Below, piece after piece: positions 53,569 to 62,409 of a stretch of DNA of 64,000 nt (positions are counted from its first letter, which is position 1; the number at the start of each line of letters is the position of its first letter). The DNA is from JASMHC01 sp964453855. GTDB taxonomy: Bacteria; Pseudomonadota; Alphaproteobacteria; Rhodobacterales; Rhodobacteraceae. The notes below the pieces were generated by a model. That model made no database searches. It saw only the letters and a list, made by a program, of their open reading frames with translations, and had not been told where the DNA came from. The stretch covers positions 1 through 64,000 of the forward strand of contig CAYVRN010000007.1 in NCBI GenBank assembly GCA_964453855.1. The letters run 5' to 3'. Both the position numbers and the translations under genes were made by a program.

Positions 53569-53976
53569 ATGAGCGAAACAAAAAAATTCCTCTATGTGAA
53601 CCGCAAAGCCCCCTATGGCACGATCTATGCGCTTGAGTCTTTGGAGGTTGTTCTGATCGGAGCGGCCTTTGAACAAGATGTGTCACTGGCGTTCCTTGAC
53701 GATGGCGTGTTCCAACTGACCAAAGGCCAGAAGACTGACGGTATAGGAGTCAAAAACTTCTCGCCCACGTTCCGCGCTTTGGGCGACTACGATGTCACCA
53801 AACTCTACGTCGAACGAGAGTCGCTGGTAGAGCGCGGCCTGACCGAGGATGATCTGCAAGAGATCATGTACGAGGATGAAGATGATGATTGGGAAGAAAA
53901 GCCCTCGATCCGCATCGTCAGCCGCGCGGAAATGGCCGATGTTATGGCCGATCAAGACGTTGTTTTAAGCTTCTAA
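53569..53976 (+). CDS. dsrF: Sulfur relay protein DsrF
   Basis: Structural partner in the DsrEFH hexamer, 135 residues (MSETKKFLYVNRKAPYGTIY..., ALESLEVVLIGAAFEQDVSLAF). No Cys is present, so it does not carry sulfur itself. Three nt behind dsrE and 12 nt before dsrH. Confidence 0.93.
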   Translation: MSETKKFLYVNRKAPYGTIYALESLEVVLIGAAFEQDVSLAFLDDGVFQLTKGQKTDGIGVKNFSPTFRALGDYDVTKLYVERESLVERGLTEDDLQEIMYEDEDDDWEEKPSIRIVSRAEMADVMADQDVVLSF

Positions 53977-53988
53977 GGGGATTTGTGA

Positions 53989-54297
53989 ATGTCAACTTTA
54001 CACACCGTAAACAAATCGCCTTTCGCAACCCAGTCTTTGATGAGCTGCCTGAACCACTGCAAAGACGGTGACGCGGTTCTTATGATCGAAGACGGAGTGT
54101 ACGGAGCTTTGTCATCGTCTGGCATGTCAGACTTTGTACGAGCAAAGTCAGCATCGGTTTCGATTTACGTCATGACACCAGATGCAGACGCCCGCGGCTT
54201 GGCGGCTGAAAAGATATTGGGAGAAGTTACCGGCGTGGATTACGCTGGTTTCGTCAACCTGGTCACTGAACACGACCGGACACAAAACTGGTTGTAA
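53989..54297 (+). CDS. dsrH: Sulfur relay protein DsrH (TusB-like)
   Basis: Third DsrEFH subunit, 102 residues with MSTLHTVNKSPF start and Cys20 in LMSCLNHC, the conserved Cys of DsrH/TusB, plus AVLMIEDGVYGAL. It completes the relay and precedes dsrC by 41 nt. Confidence 0.92.
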   Translation: MSTLHTVNKSPFATQSLMSCLNHCKDGDAVLMIEDGVYGALSSSGMSDFVRAKSASVSIYVMTPDADARGLAAEKILGEVTGVDYAGFVNLVTEHDRTQNWL

Positions 54298-54338
54298 CGA
54301 ACACCTGATTTTCAGGGATTTAGAAAAGGAAAATACCC

Positions 54339-54671
54339 ATGGCATACGACGTAAACGGAACAACCGTTGAGCACGACGAAGAAGGCTACATCACCAATCT
54401 GGCCGACTGGACAAAAGAACTGGCCGACGTGATCGCCGAAGCCGAAGAGATCGACATGAACGAAGAGCACTGGGCCGTCGTCAACTTCCTGCGTGAATAC
54501 TATGACGAATACCAGATCGCCCCAGCTGTACGCGTTCTGATCAAAGCCATCAAAAAAGAGATGGGACCGGAAAAAGGCAACAACAAGTACATGTACGAGC
54601 TGTTCCCATATGGCCCTGCAAAGCAAGCATGTAAAATTGCTGGCCTGCCAAAGCCAACCGGCTGCGTATAA
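54339..54671 (+). CDS. dsrC: Sulfur-carrier protein DsrC
   Basis: Substrate carrier of DsrAB. The 110 residues end in the flexible arm with both catalytic Cys, C98 and C109 (ACKIAGLPKPTGCV), so it can form the trisulfide intermediate; single-Cys TusE forms cannot. Strong GAAAAGGAAA ribosome site. A perfect hairpin follows the gene, as expected for a highly expressed product. Confidence 0.96.
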   Translation: MAYDVNGTTVEHDEEGYITNLADWTKELADVIAEAEEIDMNEEHWAVVNFLREYYDEYQIAPAVRVLIKAIKKEMGPEKGNNKYMYELFPYGPAKQACKIAGLPKPTGCV

Positions 54672-54680
54672 AAACTGTTA

Positions 54681-54700
54681 ACCCTTTATAAATAAAGGGT
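54681..54700 (+). other. Hairpin after dsrC
   Basis: Perfect 9-bp inverted repeat ACCCTTTAT / ATAAAGGGT with a 2-nt centre followed by TT. Too few T for a full terminator; likely an attenuator or mRNA end that raises dsrABEFHC over the membrane genes downstream. Confidence 0.55.
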
Positions 54701-54728
54701 TTCAACAAATACTACGGGAGGATTCCGC

Positions 54729-55451
54729 GTGCTGGCCACGATTTATGCACTATTGTTTTACGCCGCGACGGCCATTCTGGTTGTAGGTGTCGTGATGCGT
54801 ATTCGTAGATACGCGCGGATTGCTGCCCCGTTGAAAATTCCAACCACGCCCGCGCCCACCACGGCAGGTGGCGTGGTTGTTCGGATGTTTATGGAAGTTG
54901 TTTTCTTCCACAGTCTCTTCAAATCGAACAAGTGGATCTGGCTGTTCGGCATTCTGTTCCACCTGTCGATGTGGTTGATCCTAATCCGTCATATCCGGTA
55001 TTTCACCGTTGACGTCTGGTGGTGGGTTCAAGCGGTACAGTTCTTTGGTACTTATGCTGCGTTCACGTTCCTGATCGGTCTTGGTGGTCTTTTGATCCGC
55101 CGCATCTCGGTTGAGCGTATCCGTTATATCTCGTCGCCGTCTGACTATCTGATGCTTCTTCTTCTGCTGGGCATTGGCGCAAGTGGGGCCATGATGCGCT
55201 TTGTCGCCCACACCGATATTGTTTCGGTCAAAGCCTATATCCTGGGCCTGATGCGGTTCCATGTCGGTCACCTGCCCTCGGATCCTGTTCTGTTGGTGCA
55301 TCTGGGCAGCGTTGCTCTTCTGATGATCATCTTCCCGATTTCCAAGCTGATGCATGCGCCGGGCCTTTTCTTCAGCCCCAGCCGGAACCAAATCGACAAC
55401 CCGCGCGAAAAGCGCCATCTCGCCCCATGGGCGGCCAAACTGGAGCAATAA
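54729..55451 (+). CDS. dsrM: Dsr complex cytochrome b subunit DsrM
   Basis: NarI-like membrane protein of 240 residues that carries heme b and exchanges electrons with quinone in the DsrMKJOP complex. About five to six helices with conserved His (HSLFKSNKWIWL, LFHLSMWLILIRHIRYF, FVAHTDIV, MRFHVGHL). It starts with GTG 54729 behind GGGAGGATT. dsrK begins 3 nt after the stop. Confidence 0.92.
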   Translation: MLATIYALLFYAATAILVVGVVMRIRRYARIAAPLKIPTTPAPTTAGGVVVRMFMEVVFFHSLFKSNKWIWLFGILFHLSMWLILIRHIRYFTVDVWWWVQAVQFFGTYAAFTFLIGLGGLLIRRISVERIRYISSPSDYLMLLLLLGIGASGAMMRFVAHTDIVSVKAYILGLMRFHVGHLPSDPVLLVHLGSVALLMIIFPISKLMHAPGLFFSPSRNQIDNPREKRHLAPWAAKLEQ

Positions 55452-55454
55452 GTT

Positions 55455-56999
55455 ATGGCTGACGGAGCAGACGACCTGCGCAAGATGGAGCACCCGCTTG
55501 ACATTCCTTGCCTGAAACCCGGCGCGATGGAAGGATTAAAGCCCTTTATTGCCGCCCCCGAACATCAGGAAAAAGTGGGTTTCCCCGGAGAGCTTCTTCC
55601 AGACTGGAAAGAACGCGCGCTGGAAAAAATGGCCGAGTTGGCAGAGAAAAACCGCGCCTTTCAGGTTTACCTGGATATCTGTGTTAAATGCGGCGCATGT
55701 ACGGACAAGTGTCACTACTTCCTTGGTACGGCAGACCCCAAGAACATGCCGGTCGCCCGTCAAGATCTACTTCGAAGCGTCTACCGTCGGTATTTCACCT
55801 TTGCGGGTAAGTATTTCCCTTGGCTGGTCGGCGCACGTGATCTGACCAAAGAGGTGCTGGACGAGTGGTATAGCTATTATCACCAATGTTCCGAATGCCG
55901 CCGTTGCTCGGTCTTTTGCCCCTACGGGATTGATACCGCCGAAATCACTATGGCCGCACGTGAAATTCTGGATAGCGTTGGTGTCGGTCAGAAATACTCG
56001 AATGAGATCATCGGCAAAGTCAAAGACGTCGGCAACAACCTTGGTCTCAACCCGAAAGCCCTTCGCGCAACGCTAGAAGACCTTGAGGAAGAGCTAGAAG
56101 AAGATACAGGCGTGTCAGTCCGCATTCCGCTGGATGAAAAAGGCGCTGACGTTTTGTTGGTCACCCCATCGGCTGATTTCTTCGCTGAACCGCACATCGA
56201 CGGGTTGTTGGGATACGCAAAGGTGTTCCACGAAGCAGGCGTCAGTTGGACTATCAGCTCTTATGCGTCTGAGGCGGCCAACTTCGGTCTGTTCATCGGT
56301 TCCTACGAAAACATGCGTGAAATCAGTCTGCGGATAAGAAAAGCCGCACAAGACCTTGGTGTAAAACGGATTATCTTCGGCGAATGCGGCCATGCATGGC
56401 GCGTTGCCTATAGCTATCTGAACACGCTGGCGGGTCCATGGGACTTCCTGGATCAGAACTATCCGATCCCTCAGCATATTCTGGAATTCACTTGGGGTGA
56501 AATCCAGAAAGGCACGCTGAAGTTCGACAAATCACAAAACGATCATATCCGCCTAACCTACCATGACAGCTGCAACGTGGCACGCGCAACACGCATGGGC
56601 GATACGCCAGGCGGGCAGTTTGAAATTCCGCGCAATGTCATCAAATCCGTTTGTAACAACTTCTTCGACATGGCCGATGAAACCACGCGCGAAAGCACCT
56701 TGTGCTGTGGCGGCGGCGGTGGCTTGCTGACGGACGACCTGATGGATCTGCGCGTCAAAGGATCAATCCCGCGCATGACTGCCCTGCAAGAGGTGACCGA
56801 AGAACACGGCGTCACACACATGGCTGCGATCTGCGCGATCTGCAAAACCCAGTTTTCAAAAGTTATGCCCAAGTTTGGCTATGACATGGACAGCGTCGTT
56901 TCGGTTCACCAATTGGTGTCGAACGCCATAATTCTGACGGGTTCAGAAGAGGACGAAGACGCCGATACTGGCACCGAGGAGGAGACCTCTGATGAATGA
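55455..56999 (+). CDS. dsrK: Dsr complex iron-sulfur subunit DsrK (HdrD-like)
   Basis: Cytoplasmic face of DsrMKJOP, acting on DsrC. The 514 residues carry two ferredoxin motifs (C76-C79-C82-C86 and C145-C148-C151-C155) and two CCG-type regions (ECGHAWRVAY and CCGGGGGLLTDDL) for the noncubane cluster that handles disulfides in HdrB/D. It overlaps dsrL by 8 nt. Confidence 0.94.
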   Translation: MADGADDLRKMEHPLDIPCLKPGAMEGLKPFIAAPEHQEKVGFPGELLPDWKERALEKMAELAEKNRAFQVYLDICVKCGACTDKCHYFLGTADPKNMPVARQDLLRSVYRRYFTFAGKYFPWLVGARDLTKEVLDEWYSYYHQCSECRRCSVFCPYGIDTAEITMAAREILDSVGVGQKYSNEIIGKVKDVGNNLGLNPKALRATLEDLEEELEEDTGVSVRIPLDEKGADVLLVTPSADFFAEPHIDGLLGYAKVFHEAGVSWTISSYASEAANFGLFIGSYENMREISLRIRKAAQDLGVKRIIFGECGHAWRVAYSYLNTLAGPWDFLDQNYPIPQHILEFTWGEIQKGTLKFDKSQNDHIRLTYHDSCNVARATRMGDTPGGQFEIPRNVIKSVCNNFFDMADETTRESTLCCGGGGGLLTDDLMDLRVKGSIPRMTALQEVTEEHGVTHMAAICAICKTQFSKVMPKFGYDMDSVVSVHQLVSNAIILTGSEEDEDADTGTEEETSDE

Positions 57000-58944
57000 T
57001 ATGAGCTCGAAAAACCAACCGACTTTCCGTCGCTTCGAAGAAGGCGAAACCTCGGCCGATTGGGATCTTGAGGACAAGATTTTCACTCAGGATAAGTCGT
57101 ACAAGTGCCCGACCTACATCCACAAAACGCCACCCTGTCAGGGATCTTGCCCATCAGGTCATGAAATTCGCGGCTGGCTGGCGATTGCACGTGGGATGGA
57201 CAAGCCAACAGACGCCGAAATGCCGTGGCAGGAATATGCCTTCCAGCGCATGGTAAGCGCCAACCCTTTCCCGGCCACGATGGGCCGCGTCTGCCCTGCC
57301 CCGTGCGAAGCCGGCTGCAACCGGAACGAAGTTGACGAATATGTCGGCATCAACGGGGTTGAGCAGTATGTTGGCGACTGGGCCAATGCCAATGGCATCA
57401 AGATGGCCGAACCCGGCGCCGACACCGGCAAAAAAGTCGCTGTAGTCGGTGGCGGCCCCGCTGGTCTGGCGGCTGCATACTTCCTGCGTCTTGATGGTCA
57501 TGCGGTCACTCTTTTCGAAGCACATGAGAAACTGGGAGGCATGATGCGCTACGGCATTCCGGGCTACCGGACGCCACGCTCGATGCTGGACAGCGAAATC
57601 GGTCGTATTATCGACATGGGCGTCGATGTCCGTGTGAACACCCGCATCGGCACCGACGTGTCGACTGACGAGCTTGAGAACGCCTTTGACGCTGTCTTCT
57701 GGGCTATGGGTGCCCAAAAGGGCCGTGACTTGCCGATCCCGGGCTGGGAAGGCACCGAAAACTGCATCAACGGCATCGAATTCCTAGATGCCTTCAACCA
57801 AGGCTACGTATTGGGCACTGCGCGCAAAGTCGTCGTAGTCGGCGGTGGGGATACCTCGATCGACGTTGCCTCGGTCGCGCGTCGTCTTGGTCACATCACT
57901 TCCGATTACCTGCCAGAACGCAATGACGGTTCACTCGTTGACTTTACCAGCCACGATGTTGCCACCAGCCTGAGCCGCGAAGGCATGCAGGCCACGCTAA
58001 CGTCGCTGTTCCCGATCGAGCAGATGACAGCCGCCGAGCACGAGCGTGAAGACGCCAAACGCGAAGGCGTGGACATCAAAGGTGGCGTGATGCCTTTGGA
58101 GGTTCTCAAAGACGAAAACGGCATGGCGCATGGTCTACGTATGTGCGAATGCACCGTGAAGGGTAATGTGCCCGAGGCCATCGAAGGCACCGAGTTCGAG
58201 ATCGAGGCCGACATTATCATCTCAGCTATCGGTCAGATGGGCGATCTGGATGGTATGGACGAGCTGAACAACGGTCGCGGCTTTATCGACATCACCGGAA
58301 GCTATCAGGTCAAAGACCGCTCCAAGCATTTTGCAGGCGGCGACATCGTGCGCCCCCACCTGTTGACCACAGCAATTGGCCACGGTCGCATAGCAGCTGA
58401 ATCGATCACCGACTATCTTGATGACGGTGAGATCGACAAAAAGCGCCCGAAGGTGGACGTGCATCACTTTAACCTGCTGGCAGAACTGAACCAGCGTGGC
58501 AAAACCCCAACCGAATATGACCACACTCAAACCCGTGGCACCAACTCGGCAGGCTTTGCTATCCACAACTACGAAGACCGCTCGAACGGGCAGATCATAC
58601 CGCACCATGAGCTGTTCAAAGGTCACTTCAACTTTGTCCCGCGCGAAGTGCGAGACGAAGTACACATCGAAGGCGACGCGGTTCTTGGAAACTTCGAAGA
58701 GCGCATCATCGGCTTCACCGAAGAACAGGCCCAGAAAGAGGGCGAGCGGTGCATGTCCTGCGGCATGTGCTTCGAATGTGACAACTGCGTAATCTTCTGC
58801 CCTCAAGATGCTGTACACCGCGTGAAAAAGGCCGACCGAACCGTTGGGCGCTATGTCGAGACCGATTACACCCGCTGCATCGGCTGCCATATCTGCGCCG
58901 ACGTCTGCCCGACCGGTTACATCAAGATGGGACTGGGGGAATAA
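56992..58944 (+). CDS. dsrL: NAD(P)H:acceptor oxidoreductase DsrL
   Basis: Flavo-iron-sulfur enzyme that takes electrons from DsrAB during sulfur oxidation; typical of oxidisers. The 650 residues are GltD-like: N-terminal Cys cluster (C39, C49, C53, CPAPCEAGC at 101-109), FAD loop VVGGGPAGLAAAY (about 151), NAD(P)H loop VVVVGGGDTSID (about 280), then a C-terminal ferredoxin part with C587-C603 and C629-C639 for two [4Fe-4S]. Full length. Confidence 0.94.
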   Translation: MNDMSSKNQPTFRRFEEGETSADWDLEDKIFTQDKSYKCPTYIHKTPPCQGSCPSGHEIRGWLAIARGMDKPTDAEMPWQEYAFQRMVSANPFPATMGRVCPAPCEAGCNRNEVDEYVGINGVEQYVGDWANANGIKMAEPGADTGKKVAVVGGGPAGLAAAYFLRLDGHAVTLFEAHEKLGGMMRYGIPGYRTPRSMLDSEIGRIIDMGVDVRVNTRIGTDVSTDELENAFDAVFWAMGAQKGRDLPIPGWEGTENCINGIEFLDAFNQGYVLGTARKVVVVGGGDTSIDVASVARRLGHITSDYLPERNDGSLVDFTSHDVATSLSREGMQATLTSLFPIEQMTAAEHEREDAKREGVDIKGGVMPLEVLKDENGMAHGLRMCECTVKGNVPEAIEGTEFEIEADIIISAIGQMGDLDGMDELNNGRGFIDITGSYQVKDRSKHFAGGDIVRPHLLTTAIGHGRIAAESITDYLDDGEIDKKRPKVDVHHFNLLAELNQRGKTPTEYDHTQTRGTNSAGFAIHNYEDRSNGQIIPHHELFKGHFNFVPREVRDEVHIEGDAVLGNFEERIIGFTEEQAQKEGERCMSCGMCFECDNCVIFCPQDAVHRVKKADRTVGRYVETDYTRCIGCHICADVCPTGYIKMGLGE

Positions 58945-58949
58945 CGGCA

Positions 58950-59423
58950 ATGAAGCGTCTTTTGGCGATCCTTGGTGTCTTTCTGGCTGTCGCACTTCCT
59001 GCCGCAGCAGAAGACGGGCTTTGGAAATACGGCCCTTCGGTTCCGGCTGCCACGGGTGAGCCTCACCCAGAGGGCAACGAGTACATGCGCAAGTATCATA
59101 TGGAGATGATGAAGCACGACCGTGATTTGACAATGCGCGACGGCAACCGCAGCATCGAGGCCAGCTTGAAAGAATGCTTCGACTGCCACACCGTCAAAGA
59201 CGAAGAAACCGGCGATCCTGTCACCTATCAGGACGAACGCCACTTTTGCCGGACCTGCCACGATTTTGCGGCCGTCAAAGTTGATTGCTTCATGTGCCAC
59301 CGCTCAACACAGGAAGACTTTGAAGAACCTTCGCCGCTGCACTCACGGCTTCTCGACCTGCGCGACGGGTTAAGCGATGCAGAAGCCACGGAAATTGCCG
59401 CCTATCTGGCGGAAAATCAATAA
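58950..59423 (+). CDS. dsrJ: Triheme cytochrome c DsrJ
   Basis: Periplasmic, membrane-anchored electron carrier of DsrMKJOP. The 157 residues show an N-terminal hydrophobic segment (1-20, may remain as anchor) and three CXXCH heme sites: CFDCH 76-80, CRTCH 100-104 and CFMCH 113-117. Six nt after dsrL; dsrO follows after 13 nt. Confidence 0.94.
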   Translation: MKRLLAILGVFLAVALPAAAEDGLWKYGPSVPAATGEPHPEGNEYMRKYHMEMMKHDRDLTMRDGNRSIEASLKECFDCHTVKDEETGDPVTYQDERHFCRTCHDFAAVKVDCFMCHRSTQEDFEEPSPLHSRLLDLRDGLSDAEATEIAAYLAENQ

Positions 59424-59436
59424 GGGGATCAGAGAG

Positions 59437-60180
59437 ATGAAATTGGATCGTCCAGAAAATCCCTCGCGCCGCAACTTTTTTAAAAGCGGGGCTGCGGCCG
59501 TTACTTTGACCCTTGCCCCCGGAGTGACCGTTATGGCCTTCGGCGGCTCACCTGCCGCCGCAGGCCAAGCCGACGCCGGCAAACGCTGGGGTTTGATGAT
59601 AGATGTCAATAAATGCGCCAGTGACTGCACGGCCTGCGTCAGCGCCTGCAAAACCGAAAACGGTTGGGAAGGTCACGGCGATCCGGAACAGGCCGCCCAG
59701 TGGATCCGCAAGGTCACCTTGAAAGACAAAGCCACCGGGCATGAAACAAGCATGCCCGTCATGTGCCAGCATTGCGAAGAGCCGCCCTGCGTTGATGTTT
59801 GCCCCACAGGTGCCAGCTTCAAACGCGTTGACGGAATTGTTCTGGTCGACAAACACACCTGCATTGGCTGCCGTTACTGCATGATGGCCTGCCCGTTCAA
59901 AGCCCGCAGCTTTGTGCACGAGCCGACCACCAACCAGAAAGAACACGCCCCGCGCGGAAATGGAACCGTAGAAAGCTGCACACTCTGCGTTCACCGTGTT
60001 GACGAAGGCCGCGTTCCGGCCTGTGTGGAAGCCTGTGACGCGACAGGCAACGGTGCTATGATTTTTGGCGATCTGAACGATCCTGACAGTGATATCTCCA
60101 GAGCGCTCGCCGCTTATCCAACAACCGCCCTGCGCGCCGATCTCGATCTAAATCAAGGCGTGCGCTACGCGAACTTCTAA
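59437..60180 (+). CDS. dsrO: Periplasmic ferredoxin subunit DsrO, Tat-exported
   Basis: Four-cluster ferredoxin of the periplasmic side of DsrMKJOP. Residues 10-16 (SRRNFFK) give a Tat signal; CASDCTACVSAC, CQHCEEPPCVDVCPTGA, CIGCRYCMMACPF and CTLCVHR..CVEACDATG follow. ATG 59437 is used (AGAGAG upstream) because the open frame from 59377 overlaps dsrJ and would bury the Tat signal. Length 247. Confidence 0.93.
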   Translation: MKLDRPENPSRRNFFKSGAAAVTLTLAPGVTVMAFGGSPAAAGQADAGKRWGLMIDVNKCASDCTACVSACKTENGWEGHGDPEQAAQWIRKVTLKDKATGHETSMPVMCQHCEEPPCVDVCPTGASFKRVDGIVLVDKHTCIGCRYCMMACPFKARSFVHEPTTNQKEHAPRGNGTVESCTLCVHRVDEGRVPACVEACDATGNGAMIFGDLNDPDSDISRALAAYPTTALRADLDLNQGVRYANF

Positions 60181-60192
60181 GGGGGCTGCCAC

Positions 60193-61389
60193 ATGGAACG
60201 CACGATCTATCGTGAAATCAAAGCCACTCAGAGTCTTTGGACACTTGGCATCATCCTGGCCGCCCTGATCGCTGCCGCCGGGCTTTCTGTTCTTTACGTC
60301 GAACATAACGGACATGCAGTGACTGGCATGAACAACCAGATCGTCTGGGGGCTGCCGCATGTCTTTGCGATTTTCCTGATTGTAGCCGCATCAGGGGCGT
60401 TGAATGTGGCCTCGATTGCGTCGGTGTTTAACAACAAAGCCTATAAGCCATTATCGCGTTTGTCGGGTGTTCTGGCGATATCCCTTCTGGTTGGCGGATT
60501 GCTGGTTCTGGTCCTCGACCTCGGCCGACCCGATCGGCTTCTTGTTGCGATGACGACGTTCAACTTCACTTCGATTTTCACATGGAACATCCTGCTTTAC
60601 ACAGGCTTTATGGCGATTGTTGCCGTGTATCTTTGGGTCCAAATGGACCGCAGCGTACACCCGAAATACACCAAACCCGCGGGTCTTGTTGCCTTTGTCT
60701 GGCGTCTGATACTGACGACAGGTACCGGATCGATCTTTGGCTGGCTGGTCGCCCGTCCGGGATATGACGCGGCTATCATGGCGCCCCTGTTTATCTCGAT
60801 GAGTTTCGCGCTGGGTTTGTCCGTCTTTATTCTGGTTCTGATGACTTTGTTCCGCATGGACGGACGCAACATCAGCGACGCCCTTCTCAAACGCCTTGGA
60901 AATCTTTTGGCCCTGTTTGTCGCCGCTGTGCTTTATTTTACTGCGGTCCAGCATTTCACCAATCTTTATGCGACCGAGCATAGTGGGATCGAGACGTTTA
61001 TCTTGTCAGAAGGCGGTGTCTACACCACGCTTTTCTGGGGGGTGCAAATCGTGATTGGCTCTTTGCTGCCGATGGCGCTGATCTACGGCGGCACTCCTGC
61101 CGCTGCGGGTACTCGGGCAGCCCTTGCCTCGGTTTTGGTAATTGTCGGCGGGTTGGCACAACTCTATGTCATCATCGTTGGCGGCCAGGCCTACCCGCTT
61201 GAGATTTTCCCCGGCTACGAGGTGTCTTCATCCTTCTTTGACGGAGAAATCGCAAACTACAGCCCTTCGGTTTATGAGCTGGCTCTTGGAGTTGGCGGTG
61301 TCGCGATTGCTTTGATTGCAACTGGTGTTGCGGCCAAGGTTCTGCGTATTCTGCCAACGAATCTGGAAGACAAGAACCTGGAAGGCTAA
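60193..61389 (+). CDS. dsrP: NrfD-like membrane subunit DsrP
   Basis: Second quinone-interacting membrane subunit of DsrMKJOP, 398 residues with about ten helices and the polysulfide-reductase NrfD pattern (VWGLPHVFAIFLIVAASGALN, GRPDRLLVAMT; shown here as separate short stretches). Twelve nt after dsrO, which it docks in known complexes. Confidence 0.93.
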   Translation: MERTIYREIKATQSLWTLGIILAALIAAAGLSVLYVEHNGHAVTGMNNQIVWGLPHVFAIFLIVAASGALNVASIASVFNNKAYKPLSRLSGVLAISLLVGGLLVLVLDLGRPDRLLVAMTTFNFTSIFTWNILLYTGFMAIVAVYLWVQMDRSVHPKYTKPAGLVAFVWRLILTTGTGSIFGWLVARPGYDAAIMAPLFISMSFALGLSVFILVLMTLFRMDGRNISDALLKRLGNLLALFVAAVLYFTAVQHFTNLYATEHSGIETFILSEGGVYTTLFWGVQIVIGSLLPMALIYGGTPAAAGTRAALASVLVIVGGLAQLYVIIVGGQAYPLEIFPGYEVSSSFFDGEIANYSPSVYELALGVGGVAIALIATGVAAKVLRILPTNLEDKNLEG

Positions 61390-61398
61390 GTTCCCTAA

Positions 61399-62409
61399 AT
61401 GGACGCGCAAACCCCACATCCTTTCGCCAAGTTCGTGGCCATTCTTGGCCGCGGCAAAACCAAACAGCGGCACCTTACACAGGATGAATCCCGCGAAGCG
61501 ATGGAAATGATCCTGCGCGGCGACGTTTTGCCTGAACAGCTTGGCGCTTTCTTGATGCTATTGCGCCTGAAAGAAGAAGCGCCCGAGGAAATCGCAGGCT
61601 TTGCCGAGGCGACAAAAAGCCTTTATGATCTACCTCAGGACATCCCGCATGTGGATCTGGACTGGTCATCTTACGCAGGTAAACGCATCCAGCTGCCCTA
61701 TTTCATTCTGTCCGTCATGGCCTTGGTGAATGCTGGCTACAAAGTTACGATGCACGGTACCGAAGGCCACACGCCAGGGCGGGTTTACACACGCGGCATC
61801 ATCAAAATGCTTGGCCTGCCAGAAGCTGCAAACCTACACGAAGCGGCTGACCAAATTCGCAGCACCGGCTTTAGCTACATTCCGCTGGAAGTTCTTAGTC
61901 CACGCCTACGGGAATTGATCGAACTGCGCCCGATTTTCGGCTTGCGCTCGCCCGTGCACACCTTCAGCCGCATGCTGAACCCTCTAAATGCCGAAACCAT
62001 GATGCAGGGAATTTTCCATCGCGGTTTTATGGATATTCACGCTGGTGCCGCCAAACTGATGGGGCAACCGCGGATGGCTGTATTCCGCGGTGAAGGAGGC
62101 GAGATTGAACGTCGCCCCAACAAGCCAACGCCGGTTTGGAGCCTTTTAGGTGACGGGGAACCGATCGAGGAAACCTGGCCACAAATGCTGGAAAACGGGC
62201 ACCAACCGCCGGATGAAAACATGGATGTCAGCCAGCTTGTCGAAATCTGGCAGGGCAAATCCGATGACACTTATGCTTTGTCATCCGTCACAGGAACGCT
62301 TGCAATCACCTTGCGCACTATGGGGAAAGCCGCGGACATGGCCTCGGCCGAAGCCACGGCCACCGAGCTTTGGAACAGCAGGGACAAAGGCTTCCTGCCC
62401 CGCGCATGA
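61399..62409 (+). CDS. TrpD2/YbiB-like protein (anthranilate phosphoribosyltransferase fold)
   Basis: 336-residue protein with the helical N-terminal domain (LTQDESREAMEMILRGDVLPEQLGAFLMLLR) and Rossmann-like body of the glycosyltransferase family 3, close to TrpD. True TrpD motifs are altered: GTEGHTPGRVYT stands where TrpD has KHGNRA, so anthranilate chemistry is unlikely; E. coli YbiB of this type binds nucleic acid. It sits 9 nt behind dsrP and overlaps dsrN by 4 nt, inside the operon. Function unknown. Confidence 0.8.
   Translation: MDAQTPHPFAKFVAILGRGKTKQRHLTQDESREAMEMILRGDVLPEQLGAFLMLLRLKEEAPEEIAGFAEATKSLYDLPQDIPHVDLDWSSYAGKRIQLPYFILSVMALVNAGYKVTMHGTEGHTPGRVYTRGIIKMLGLPEAANLHEAADQIRSTGFSYIPLEVLSPRLRELIELRPIFGLRSPVHTFSRMLNPLNAETMMQGIFHRGFMDIHAGAAKLMGQPRMAVFRGEGGEIERRPNKPTPVWSLLGDGEPIEETWPQMLENGHQPPDENMDVSQLVEIWQGKSDDTYALSSVTGTLAITLRTMGKAADMASAEATATELWNSRDKGFLPRA

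Noticed and set aside
58222..59133. 303-codon minus-strand frame across dsrL and dsrJ
   Set aside because: Covers two conserved genes on the other strand and has no ribosome site.
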